Below, piece after piece: positions 1 to 7,201 of a DNA stretch of 12,635 nt. Origin of the DNA: Thermoguttaceae bacterium (lineage in GTDB: Bacteria; Planctomycetota; Planctomycetia; Pirellulales; Thermoguttaceae); assembly GCA_017454585.1 (NCBI GenBank), contig JAFTCU010000246.1:1-12635 (forward strand), read 5' to 3'. The first letter of the stretch is position 1; each line of letters opens with the position of its first letter. The notes under the pieces were generated by a model that had not been told where the DNA came from, made no database searches, and was given only the letters and a program-made list of their open reading frames with translations. Made by a program: the position numbers and the translations under genes.

Positions 1-2
1 AA

Positions 3-20
3 TCTGCTATAATTCTCGCG
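3..20 (+). promoter_or_regulatory. Extended -10 promoter for the MFS gene
   Basis: A perfect TATAAT lies at 8-13 and is preceded by TGC at 5-7, giving an extended -10 (TGn) element. The expected start of transcription is near base 20, leaving a pyrimidine-rich leader of about 50 bases before the ATG at 74. The -35 region lies outside the window, so only half the promoter can be judged. A GGAAGG Shine-Dalgarno at 59-64 sits 9 bases before the start codon. Confidence 0.55.
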
Positions 21-73
21 TTTGATCTTTTCTCCTCTTTCCCTTATTAATAACGTACGGAAGGCTCCATTTC

Positions 74-1303
74 ATGGCTGCGTCTCCTGACATTTTGCCG
101 ACTCCTGAAGTATCGCGGGAACGAATCTGGACGGTCGTTTTCCTCGATATTATCGCGCTTTCCATGTTGGACTCGATCGTGTGCCACGCCCTGTACGGCG
201 CGCTGCCCCTTGATGTGGAGTCCCTCGGCGGACAGGCGGCGTTCAGCGGGCTTTTGACGGCCGTTTTCGCGATTGCAGCCGGGGTTGGCCGAATCCTTAC
301 AGGAGTCGTGGCGAGCCGCTTCGGGTGCAGGACCGTCCTGATTTGGGGCGCGGCGCTGCTGGCGCTGGCGAACCTGACGCCGCTTGCGCTTCCCGGGCTT
401 GGGATCCTTTTGGGCGTCCGTTTTCTTCAGGGCGTCGGTTTCTCCGGGATCTCCACCGCCTCGGCCAACGCTTCCGCGGAGGTCGTGCCTGAAAAACGCC
501 TCGGGGAAGGAATGGGCTACTACGGCCTGGGCCAGTCCATCTCGTCCGTCCTTGGGCCGTCGCTCGGGTACTTCCTCTTCCATTTCGGGCAAAGCTCCGT
601 TTGGGGAAACGACGTTTTGTGGTACGTGATGAGCGCCATTTCGTTCATCCTCATCGGGCTGGCCTACGTCTGCTGCTACACGCCGATCAGGCGGAAGGCT
701 CCTCAGCCCGTTCAGAGCAAATCCCGGCCGCTGGCTCTGCGGATCTTCCACTCGTTTTACGAACAGAAGGCGCTTGGCATGGCGGTCGTTTGCGGGATCT
801 TCATGTTTTCCGCGTCGTTTTACTCGTCGTTGCTGATGCTGTTCGCGCAGAGAAACGGGATCCCAAACCCACAAATGTTCTTTCTGGGGGTTGCGGTCGC
901 GATGTTCGTGGTGCGTCTTTTGGCGGGGAAACTCGGGGACCGTTTTCCCGCGCTGGCGGTTTTGCTCCCGACGCTCGGGATCGGGCTGCTTTCGTTCTGG
1001 CTCACGATTTTCGCCGAGTCCACGCTCTGGCTTTATTTCACCGGCACGCTGTACGGGATCTCGGTCGGGATCGGCTTTCCGCTCCTGAATACGCTGGCGT
1101 ACCGCCTGACGGAACCGGCCCGGTGGCACGCCTCCACCGCGACGTTTTTCCTCGGCTGCGACCTTGGCTGGGCGTTGGGGTCGTACGTCTGGGGCGTCGT
1201 GATCGACTGGCACGGGTTTACGCTTGCGCTTTTCCTGGCCGGCGTGACGATGATCATCTCCTGCGCGGGTGCGGTTTTGACGCTTTGGCGAAAGGCTGTC
1301 TGA
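74..1303 (+). CDS. Major facilitator superfamily (MFS) transporter
   Basis: A 409-residue inner-membrane protein with about 12 hydrophobic segments in two halves split by a basic loop around residues 203-222 (PIRRKAP and following). The MFS loop 2-3 signature is present but degenerate in the N half (G77 to R86, with Ser in place of the usual Asp) and better kept in the C half (G285-K-L-G-D-R290). The stretch at residues 144-167, with its G-rich GQSISSVLGPSLGYFL core, resembles the motif C region seen in antiporter-type MFS drug or metabolite exporters. The substrate cannot be read from sequence; efflux of a small molecule is a guess. It has its own promoter and an SD at 59-64, and there is no co-directional neighbour within 185 bases, so it is probably monocistronic. 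Family assignment is firm, substrate unknown. Confidence 0.9.
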   Translation: MAASPDILPTPEVSRERIWTVVFLDIIALSMLDSIVCHALYGALPLDVESLGGQAAFSGLLTAVFAIAAGVGRILTGVVASRFGCRTVLIWGAALLALANLTPLALPGLGILLGVRFLQGVGFSGISTASANASAEVVPEKRLGEGMGYYGLGQSISSVLGPSLGYFLFHFGQSSVWGNDVLWYVMSAISFILIGLAYVCCYTPIRRKAPQPVQSKSRPLALRIFHSFYEQKALGMAVVCGIFMFSASFYSSLLMLFAQRNGIPNPQMFFLGVAVAMFVVRLLAGKLGDRFPALAVLLPTLGIGLLSFWLTIFAESTLWLYFTGTLYGISVGIGFPLLNTLAYRLTEPARWHASTATFFLGCDLGWALGSYVWGVVIDWHGFTLALFLAGVTMIISCAGAVLTLWRKAV

Positions 1304-1388
1304 TTTTCCTCTTTTCCGCAACACTTCGCCGCCGAGGAAAAAACTCCAAAAAATTTTAAACTTTTTCCCAAAAACCGGCCCTACCCCC

Positions 1389-1422
1389 TTGCAATTCGGG
1401 GCAAAATAGCGCATACTATACA
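1389..1422 (+). promoter_or_regulatory. Sigma70-type promoter for the SUMF1-like gene
   Basis: TTGCAA at 1389-1394 is followed after 17 bases by CATACT at 1412-1417 (overlapping alternative TACTAT 1414-1419), matching the -35 and -10 consensus reasonably well. Transcription would begin near 1424, giving a leader of about 65 bases. An AAGGAG at 1456-1461 in the leader is too far from the ATG at 1489 to serve it; the nearer GAGGAAG at 1480-1486 is the likely ribosome binding site. The rest of the gap 1304-1388 is A/T-rich and holds no gene. Confidence 0.5.
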
Positions 1423-1488
1423 GGTTAAGGAATTTTTTACCCGAAATGAACCTTCAAGGAGTAATATTTCGATTCGATTGAGGAAGCC

Positions 1489-2805
1489 ATGAATAAAATC
1501 TTTTGGACTCTTTCCGTGAGTCTCCTGACACTCGGACTGCTTTTCGGTTTTTCGCTGTGCGCTTCGCAGGTCACGGCGGCTGAAGATGACGGCGCGGCCG
1601 CGGCTGCGGCTGATGCCGGCGTGAAGAAAACGACCAAGAAGAAAAAGAAAAAATCGGCGAAAGCCAAAGCCTCGGATTCCGGGGAAGCCAAGGCCTCCGC
1701 CAGCGATGGTGCCGGGGAAGAGAAAACCGAAAGCGATACCCCAAAGAAGAAAAAAGTCAAGAAGTCCGAAGACGCTGAGGCTGAGGAAAAGGCCGAAGTA
1801 AAAGAAAGCCCGATAACAGACAATGATGCGGGTAACGACGATGATGACGATGACGTGACTGCCGACGCAAGCGCTTTGGAGGAAGCGGGCAAGGAAGCGG
1901 GCGAAGTCAAAAAAATTACGGTCAAAGGGATCGAATATGCGTTCTGCTGGTGTCCGGCGGGGTCTTTCCAAATGGGCGCTCCCGAGGACGAACTGGGATT
2001 TGACGTGGATGAGACCCAGCACGAGGTGAAAATTTCCAAGGGCTTCTGGATGCTTCAGACCGAAGTCACGCAGGAAATGTACACGTCGATCACGGGGACA
2101 AATCCGAGCTATTTCGGGGTCAAAGGCTTCGGTAAAGGAAAAGGCTCCGTGGCTGGCCGCGAGGAAACGGATAAATTCCCGGTGGACCGGGTTTCCTATA
2201 CGGACGCAAATGATTTTCTGAGTAAACTTTCCCAAATCTGCAGTGTGACGTTTGCCCTACCGACGGAAGCGCAGTGGGAATACGCGTGCCGTGCCGGAAC
2301 GACTTACCCGTTCTATACGGACAAGGCGCCGACTCAGCAGCAGGCCCTCTATAAAATTGGAGAAAACGCACCCGAAAGCACCGACGAAGTCGGGAAACAC
2401 GGCAAGAACCCATGGAATCTGTACGATATGATGGGGAACGTGGACGAGTGGTGCCGTGACTGGTATGACGCGGAGTACTACAAATCATCGCCGGCTTCTG
2501 ATCCGACCGGTCCTGATTCCGTGGAACAGAACGAGCGTGTCCTGCGCGGCGGCAGTTATGCGAATATGCAGTTCTACCTGCGCAGTGCGACCCGCAACAA
2601 ACGTTTGGAGGAAGCCAAAGGCACTCGTTTCGACGGTTTCCGCTTCATCTTCGTTCCGGGCGGGGAAGCAGCGCCGGGCGCCGGTACTGCGGAAGCGGGT
2701 GACGACGCGAAGGCCGAGCCGATTGACGATGAAAAGTCGGATGATGCGGATGTCGCGGAATCGGACGACGCGAAGCCGGACGACTCAGAGAATGAAGAAG
2801 AATAA
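1489..2805 (+). CDS. Secreted SUMF1-like (FGE-sulfatase family) protein with charged low-complexity flanks
   Basis: The 438-residue product starts with a Sec signal peptide (hydrophobic core residues 8-24, probable cleavage near VTA-A at 30-31). Residues 32-140 are a low-complexity linker of Ala, Lys, Glu and Asp, including a Lys run near 46-58 and an Asp run at 117-122. Residues about 143-390 form a formylglycine-generating-enzyme/SUMF1-like domain: GSFQMGA (158-164), TEVTQEMY (191-198), LPTEAQWEYACRAGT (257-271), NLYDMMGNVDEWC (310-322), RGGSY (353-357), RSATR (365-369), and GFRF (383-386). The two catalytic cysteines of true formylglycine-generating enzymes, normally just after the GGS(Y/W) motif, are absent (ANMQFYLRSATR instead), so sulfatase activation is unlikely; such domains often serve as binding or scaffold modules. 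The last 40 residues are strongly acidic. It has its own promoter and terminator. Confidence 0.88.
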   Translation: MNKIFWTLSVSLLTLGLLFGFSLCASQVTAAEDDGAAAAAADAGVKKTTKKKKKKSAKAKASDSGEAKASASDGAGEEKTESDTPKKKKVKKSEDAEAEEKAEVKESPITDNDAGNDDDDDDVTADASALEEAGKEAGEVKKITVKGIEYAFCWCPAGSFQMGAPEDELGFDVDETQHEVKISKGFWMLQTEVTQEMYTSITGTNPSYFGVKGFGKGKGSVAGREETDKFPVDRVSYTDANDFLSKLSQICSVTFALPTEAQWEYACRAGTTYPFYTDKAPTQQQALYKIGENAPESTDEVGKHGKNPWNLYDMMGNVDEWCRDWYDAEYYKSSPASDPTGPDSVEQNERVLRGGSYANMQFYLRSATRNKRLEEAKGTRFDGFRFIFVPGGEAAPGAGTAEAGDDAKAEPIDDEKSDDADVAESDDAKPDDSENEEE

Positions 2806-2822
2806 ATTACAGTTTCCATCAG

Positions 2823-2859
2823 CCCGTTTCTCGCAGGGGAAACGGGTTTCTTTTGTTTT
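2823..2859 (+). terminator. Intrinsic terminator after the SUMF1-like gene
   Basis: A perfect 8-bp stem, CCCGTTTC (2823-2830) with GAAACGGG (2839-2846), encloses an 8-base loop and is followed by a T-rich tract (2847-2859). It ends only 14 bases before the next start codon, so the downstream gene would be read by leakage past it or from a promoter inside the preceding gene. Confidence 0.8.
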
Positions 2860-2873
2860 GAAAGGTTCTGACC

Positions 2874-4178
2874 ATGAAAACGACCCGCCGTGATTTTATT
2901 ACCACCTGTTCCGCTCTTGCCGGGGCAGGAATGCTCACACCCAATCTTCGTGCAGAGTCCACGTCCGAGGCCCCGAATCCGGCCGCTGAAAATCCCGAAA
3001 TCGGGAAACCGTACTGCGGCTGGAAGGAAGGCGAGATGGATCTGCATTTTATCCTGACCGGCGTCGGCGAGAATATGTTCCACATTTACCCGGATGGAAC
3101 GACGCTTTTGCTCGACTCGGCCGACCGTGACGGCACGAAGTACGATAAAAACCTCCCGCCGATGCCGGATGGTTCCCGGCTTCCGACTGAGTGGATCATG
3201 CGCTACCTCACGCGCGTCAATCCCGACGGAAACTCCATCGATTACATGATGCTCTCCCACTACCACGAGGATCATGCAGGAAGTGAGAAAATGGGGGCCG
3301 GGACCACGACCGGGCGCGGCGAGGATTACGTCCTTTCCGGTCTGGCGAATATTGGCGAGCACTTCAAGTTCACCAAGTGTTTCGACCGAGGCTTTCCGAC
3401 GTACGACCACCCGAAGCATATAGAAAGCGACGGCTACACGAATTTCGTCCGTTTCTCGCAGTACATGCACAAGGCGGGCAAATTCCGGATGGAAGAGTTC
3501 AACGTCGGTCAGAAAGATCAGATCGCGCTGGTGAAGAACGCCGCGAAGTACCCGACTTTCCACACGCGCAACATTTGCCGCAACGGGATCATCTGGACCG
3601 GTAAAGAGGGCGAGTGCCGCGACTTCTTCCCGGAAAACGAGAAGAATTTCAAGGGCTGGATGAACGAGAATTCCTTGTCGCTCGGCTACACGATCGAGTA
3701 CGGCCCGTTCCGCTATTTCACGGGCGGCGATTTTTCTGGCGCGGTCTGGACGAAAGACGATGAGCGGATCAACCTCGACGAGTTCGCCGGGCCGGTCATT
3801 GGAAAACTTGACGTTTGCAAAACGAATCATCACTCGTATAAAGACGCGATGAAGCCGGGGTTCTGCAACGCGGTGAAGGCGCACATTTACGTCTCAAACG
3901 TCTGGGATCTTTACCACCTTCAGGGGAATACCATGACGTACATGACTGAGGCGGCGGACGACGTTCTGGTCTGCCCGACGATGATCCATCCGAAAAACCG
4001 GGAAATCTATCCGTCGGAGCCGTGGTTGAAAAACCTCGCGCCGGAAGCATGGACCGGCGGGCACGTCGTCGTGAAAGTCTTCGACGAAGGTCGGCAGTAT
4101 AAACTTTACTACCTGACCGTCCAGGACGAAAGCATGACGGTCATGAACGTCTATGGCCCGTTCAAGAGCGGAACGTGA
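2874..4178 (+). CDS. Tat-exported metallo-beta-lactamase-fold hydrolase (ComEC-like hydrolase domain)
   Basis: A 434-residue protein beginning with a twin-arginine signal (TRRDF at 4-8, hydrophobic stretch 9-22), so it is predicted to be exported folded. The mature part has the metal-binding signature HYHEDH at 129-134 (HxHxDH), a beta-lactamase-like N-terminal strand region ending LLLDSAD (78-84), NENSLSL (264-270), FTGGD (282-286, probable metal-ligand Asp) and TNHHSY (317-322). The order NxNSL, TGD, HH resembles the hydrolase domain of ComEC/Rec2 DNA-uptake proteins, but no transmembrane channel domain is present. The residues for binding two metal ions look intact, so it is likely an active hydrolase; the substrate is unknown. 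A weak SD (GAAAGG, 2860-2865) precedes ATG 2874. It follows a terminator, which suggests reduced or separate expression from the upstream gene. Confidence 0.85.
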   Translation: MKTTRRDFITTCSALAGAGMLTPNLRAESTSEAPNPAAENPEIGKPYCGWKEGEMDLHFILTGVGENMFHIYPDGTTLLLDSADRDGTKYDKNLPPMPDGSRLPTEWIMRYLTRVNPDGNSIDYMMLSHYHEDHAGSEKMGAGTTTGRGEDYVLSGLANIGEHFKFTKCFDRGFPTYDHPKHIESDGYTNFVRFSQYMHKAGKFRMEEFNVGQKDQIALVKNAAKYPTFHTRNICRNGIIWTGKEGECRDFFPENEKNFKGWMNENSLSLGYTIEYGPFRYFTGGDFSGAVWTKDDERINLDEFAGPVIGKLDVCKTNHHSYKDAMKPGFCNAVKAHIYVSNVWDLYHLQGNTMTYMTEAADDVLVCPTMIHPKNREIYPSEPWLKNLAPEAWTGGHVVVKVFDEGRQYKLYYLTVQDESMTVMNVYGPFKSGT

Positions 4179-4197
4179 AAACCCAATCGTTAAAATC

Positions 4198-4231
4198 TTT
4201 GAAGAGGAACTTCTCGGGGTTCCTCTTCAAA
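4198..4231 (+). terminator. 13-bp perfect hairpin after the hydrolase gene
   Basis: TTTGAAGAGGAAC (4198-4210) pairs perfectly with its complement at 4219-4231 around an 8-base loop, 20 bases after the stop codon. There is no immediate T tract (AATCCTTAATTC follows), although the sequence turns very T-rich at 4257-4275. It may act as a terminator or as a 3'-end stabilising structure. Confidence 0.6.
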
Positions 4232-4307
4232 ATCCTTAATTCTTTGTGATTTTCGTCTGGTTTTTCTTTTTTTTCCTGAAATCTCTCTAGCGCCAATCGG
4301 GAAAAGC

Positions 4308-4316
4308 TGCTACACT
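4308..4316 (+). promoter_or_regulatory. Candidate extended -10 promoter for manA
   Basis: TGC followed by TACACT (4311-4316) matches an extended -10 element. No recognisable -35 hexamer lies at 16-18 bases upstream, as is common with extended -10 promoters. Transcription would start near 4323, about 50 bases before the manA start codon. The rest of the 4232-4371 gap shows a T-rich run and no gene. Confidence 0.35.
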
Positions 4317-4371
4317 ACGTCCACTGGAAAAGTTTTTACGTATTTGTTAGTACAGCCAAAAAAACAGGTTA

Positions 4372-5400
4372 ATGAGTAAGTTATACCCCCTTCGCATTAC
4401 ACCAATTTACAAAACCTCGATCTGGGGCGGCCGTAAAATAGCTGATTTTTTGAACCGTGAACTCCCTGACGGGAACCATTTCGCTGAATCCTGGGACGTT
4501 TCCAACCATCCTGCCGGTCAAAGTGTCATTTCCAACGGACCCCTGAAGGGACAGCTCCTTCAGGACGTTTTTGAGTCGGAGCGTTCCGCCTTGCTCGGCC
4601 CTCACTCCGGGGAGAATTTCACGCGCTTCCCACTGATGGTGAAGTTTCTCGACGCGAACAAGCAGCTCTCCGTTCAGGTCCATCCAAATGAGGAGTACGT
4701 CGCGAAAAACGACTTGACCGATGCTGGCAAGGCCGAGGCGTGGGTCATTCTGGACGTGATTCCCGGGAGTCAAATGTCGCTCGGTTTCAAGGAGCCGATC
4801 ACGCCGGAAAAAGTTGCGAACGCGCTGGAGTCCAACTCGCTTGAGGACCTTCTTTTTCACTGCGAGCCGAATCCTGGCGAGTGCTACTTCCTGCCGCCGG
4901 GAACAGTCCATTCGCTCGGTGCGGGAATTTTTCTCTACGAGGTCCAGCAATGCAGCAACCTGACGTTTAGGCTGTACGACTGGAACCGGACGGACGAGTA
5001 TGGCCGCCGCCGTGAACTGCACGTGAAAGAAGCGCTCGAAACGTTGTGCCCTGAAAACTGGAACTCCGAGCCGATCGTTCCGCGGCTGGTGCGGCAAGGG
5101 CGTGAACTTTTAATTGACGCGGAACCGTTTTGCCTGGAACGCCTCACTTTCACGGCCGAAAAACCGAGCCATCGGCTTGATTGCTCGAAATCGTGCCGGG
5201 TCCTGACGGTCATTTCCGGCCAGCTCACTGTTCCGGGGTTGGAAGAGGCCCTCCAGAAAGGGGATTCGGTGATCCTCCCGTCGGAACTGGGACGTGTGAC
5301 GCTGAAAAGTAAAGACGCCGTCGTTCTGGACGCGTTTCTGCCCCAGAAAACAGGAAAACCGAAACCGAAGACCCCGAAGCTGCGAAGGACGAAATCATGA
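4372..5400 (+). CDS. manA: Mannose-6-phosphate isomerase (type I, zinc-dependent)
   Basis: The 342-residue cytoplasmic enzyme interconverts mannose 6-phosphate and fructose 6-phosphate. It has the family signatures IWGGRKIADF (17-26), ESWDVSNHPAG (39-49), FLDANKQLSVQVHP (92-105), EAWVILD (122-128), FLPPGTVHSLGAG (173-185) and FRLYDWNR (199-206). Predicted zinc ligands are Gln102 and His104 (QVH), Glu122 and His180, all present; the spacing from His104 to Glu122 and to His180 fits the family. Residue R200, in the FRLYDWNR stretch, is a candidate sugar-phosphate contact. Length is typical for the short bacterial form, with a C-terminal Lys-rich tail (324-342). The start at 4372 has only a weak SD (ACAGG). 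The stop overlaps the start of the next gene by 4 bases (ATGA), which implies co-transcription and coupled translation. Confidence 0.95.
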   Translation: MSKLYPLRITPIYKTSIWGGRKIADFLNRELPDGNHFAESWDVSNHPAGQSVISNGPLKGQLLQDVFESERSALLGPHSGENFTRFPLMVKFLDANKQLSVQVHPNEEYVAKNDLTDAGKAEAWVILDVIPGSQMSLGFKEPITPEKVANALESNSLEDLLFHCEPNPGECYFLPPGTVHSLGAGIFLYEVQQCSNLTFRLYDWNRTDEYGRRRELHVKEALETLCPENWNSEPIVPRLVRQGRELLIDAEPFCLERLTFTAEKPSHRLDCSKSCRVLTVISGQLTVPGLEEALQKGDSVILPSELGRVTLKSKDAVVLDAFLPQKTGKPKPKTPKLRRTKS

Positions 5401-5636
5401 AAAAAGTTTTATGCCTTTTGGTCCTTTTGACCTTTGCGCTGGCTGCCGGTTGCACGCAGAATCGTGAATTTGGCCGGCCAAGACTGGAACCCGCTCCGGG
5501 TGAGGTTCAGGTGAAACGCTGCGAGCGTTTTGACCCGTACCCTGACCCGAATATTGGACCGGAAATTCCCGGCTCGCGCCCCAAGTTTTACGAAACGCCG
5601 AGCCCCGCGCGAGTCTATAATACGCGACTCCAATGA
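5397..5636 (+). CDS. Small proline-rich lipoprotein, function unknown
   Basis: A 79-residue protein with a short basic N terminus (KK at 2-3), a hydrophobic stretch and a lipobox-like LAAGC at 15-19, so Cys19 is the predicted lipidated residue. The mature part (about 60 residues) is polar and proline-rich (PAPGE, DPYPDPNIGPEIPG) with no recognised domain. The start codon lies inside the manA stop (ATGA at 5397-5400), so its translation is probably coupled to manA; its own SD would lie within manA. There is no sign of a sugar-related role, and the link to manA may be only transcriptional. I do not recognise a family. It could be a lineage-specific envelope anchor protein. Confidence 0.7.
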   Translation: MKKVLCLLVLLTFALAAGCTQNREFGRPRLEPAPGEVQVKRCERFDPYPDPNIGPEIPGSRPKFYETPSPARVYNTRLQ

Positions 5637-5711
5637 ATTCAGATTCCTGGAAAACGAAGAACCGGGCGTGTTCCTTGAGTGGTTCACGTCCGGCTATTTT
5701 GTTTTAAAAGA

Positions 5712-5757
5712 AGCGATTCGATCTTAACGGTTTAGAAAACCGCATCGCTTTCGTCGT
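5712..5757. terminator. Two-way terminator between convergent genes
   Basis: A nested hairpin: outer stem AGCGAT (5712-5717) with ATCGCT (5744-5749) and inner stem CGGTTT (5728-5733) with AAACCG (5737-5742). It is followed on the plus strand by TTCGTCGTTTT, and on the minus strand the same structure is followed by a T-rich TCTTTT run. It lies between the manA-lipoprotein pair and the convergent oxidoreductase gene, so it can serve both. The stretch 5637-5711 ahead of it holds no gene. Confidence 0.65.
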
Positions 5758-5758
5758 T

Positions 5759-7057
5759 TTACAGCGTCCAGCCTTCACGGTACGGCGTGTAGAGGAAGTC
5801 GTTCGCTTTCTCGCAGTTGGTCACTTTTGCGGCCACCGGATCCCATTCGATTTTGGACTCGGCTTTGAACGCGACGAGGCCCAGAAGCACCGTTTCGGTC
5901 AGGCGTCCACCGTAGCTGAACCGGCAGGTCGTCGCTTCCGGCTGGTTATTCTTGCAGGCCTGGATCCATTCTTCGTGATGGCCGATGGACGTCGGGATCC
6001 ACGGTTCCGGGCGTTTGAAGTCCGCGAACTTTTCTTCCGGGTAAAGTTTGTGCATGCCGTAATTCGCCAGAAGGAGACCGTCTGTTCCCACGAACAGGTT
6101 CCCGGTTTCAGGCGCGTCCGTGATCCCCTTTTCCTCAAGGATCGACGGTTTCATGCCAGTGTACCAGGTCAGTTTGACCGGCGGGAGGTCACCGCGGGCC
6201 GGGAACGAGTACTCGACTTTCACGTCACCCACGACTCCTTCGGGGTCACGGTTTCCCCCGAACGACTCGGCCGTCAGGCAGTCCTGAAGTCCCAGCGCCC
6301 AGAACGGAAGGTCCATGTAGTGGCAACCGAAATCTCCGAGCAGGCCGTTTCCGAACGCCCAGTAACGCCGCCACTCGCCGGGGACATACGCCGGACTGTA
6401 CGGACGTTCTGCGACCGGGCCGAGCCAAAGATCCCAGTTCAGGTACTCCGGAACCGGCGGCGTGTCGGTCGGGCGGCCGACTTTGATCGGGCGGCTGTAG
6501 TTCAGCCACGTGTGCACTTCAGCCACTTTGCCGATCGCGCCGGACTGGATCAGCTCCACGACGCGGCGGTAATTGTCACCGGCATGGATCTGAGTCCCCA
6601 TCTGGGTCACGACTTTCTTTTCAGCCGCGATCTCCTGCAGGCGGCGCGTCTCGAAAACGTCGTGAGCGAGCGGTTTCTCGCAGTAGCAGTGCTTGCCCAT
6701 CTTCATCGCCATCGCGGCGCAAACCGCGTGGGTGTGGTCTGGGGTGGAGACCACGACGGCGTCGATCTCACGGTCCAGTTCTTCCAGCATTTTGCGGAAG
6801 TCGGCGTAATGTTTCGCGTTCGGGACCCGCTTGCCGGCCTGGTCGAGGTACTGCGAGTTCACGTCGCAGATCGCGATGACGTTTTCATTGATCACGCCCG
6901 AAAGATTGGCCGCGCCGCGGTTACACGGCCCGATGACCACGACGTTCAGTTTGTTGGAGGGAGCGGCATCCTGGCAAAACGCAGGCACGCAGACGGCCGA
7001 GGCGGCCAGAAGGCTCGTATTGCGGAGGAATTGACGGCGGGTGAGGATTTTACTCAT
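5759..7057 (-). CDS. Tat-exported Gfo/Idh/MocA-family oxidoreductase
   Basis: The 432-residue protein carries a twin-arginine signal (TRRQFLRN at 6-13, hydrophobic stretch to about 24), so it is predicted to be exported folded, probably with its cofactor bound. The N-terminal Rossmann domain begins at LNVVVIGPCNRGA (37-49) and continues with STPDHTH (104-110) and the family Lys of CEKPLAHD (126-133). The C-terminal alpha/beta domain has GDFGCHYMDLP (241-251), an active-site-like stretch. It is expected to use NAD(P) on a sugar, inositol or a derivative, but the substrate is unknown. Exported members with a Tat leader are common in planctomycetes. ATG 7057 has a good SD (AAGGA, plus-strand 7065-7069) and its own strong promoter. 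The neighbouring XylR-like regulator upstream suggests, but does not show, regulation by a sugar. Confidence 0.92.
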   Translation of the reverse strand: MSKILTRRQFLRNTSLLAASAVCVPAFCQDAAPSNKLNVVVIGPCNRGAANLSGVINENVIAICDVNSQYLDQAGKRVPNAKHYADFRKMLEELDREIDAVVVSTPDHTHAVCAAMAMKMGKHCYCEKPLAHDVFETRRLQEIAAEKKVVTQMGTQIHAGDNYRRVVELIQSGAIGKVAEVHTWLNYSRPIKVGRPTDTPPVPEYLNWDLWLGPVAERPYSPAYVPGEWRRYWAFGNGLLGDFGCHYMDLPFWALGLQDCLTAESFGGNRDPEGVVGDVKVEYSFPARGDLPPVKLTWYTGMKPSILEEKGITDAPETGNLFVGTDGLLLANYGMHKLYPEEKFADFKRPEPWIPTSIGHHEEWIQACKNNQPEATTCRFSYGGRLTETVLLGLVAFKAESKIEWDPVAAKVTNCEKANDFLYTPYREGWTL

Positions 7058-7128
7058 GGGAAGGTCCTTTTCGTTGAAATCTGGAAATGAAGAATAAAGA
7101 CAAAAATCGGGAATTAAAACCTTCCTTT

Positions 7129-7156
7129 ATTATACCAGTCGGAAAGGAAAAGTCAA
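7129..7156 (-). promoter_or_regulatory. Strong promoter for the oxidoreductase gene
   Basis: On the minus strand TTGACT (plus coordinates 7151-7156) is followed after 16 bases by TATAAT (7129-7134), with TGG directly before it, an extended -10. Transcription would begin near 7122, leaving about 65 bases of leader. This lets the oxidoreductase be expressed separately from the regulator gene upstream. Confidence 0.8.
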
Positions 7157-7201
7157 GCAAACCGGAAAAGAATATTGGAAAAATCGGGAAAAAACTTAGG
7201 T

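Noticed and set aside
1304..1341. TTTTCCTC/GAGGAAAA inverted repeat as terminator of the MFS gene
   Set aside because: The loop is 22 bases and an A run, not a T run, follows on the coding strand; no convincing terminator for this gene was found.
47..1414. 455-codon open frame antisense to the MFS gene
   Set aside because: Product is rich in Arg, Pro and Gln with no domain; it mirrors the GC-rich coding strand of a clear transporter.
2574..3884. 436-codon minus-strand frame across the SUMF1-like and hydrolase genes
   Set aside because: It spans a terminator and two well-supported genes on the other strand, with no recognisable domain.
5975..7090. Long plus-strand frame opposite the oxidoreductase
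   Set aside because: Composition is basic and valine/arginine-rich with no motif; a shadow of a well-recognised gene.
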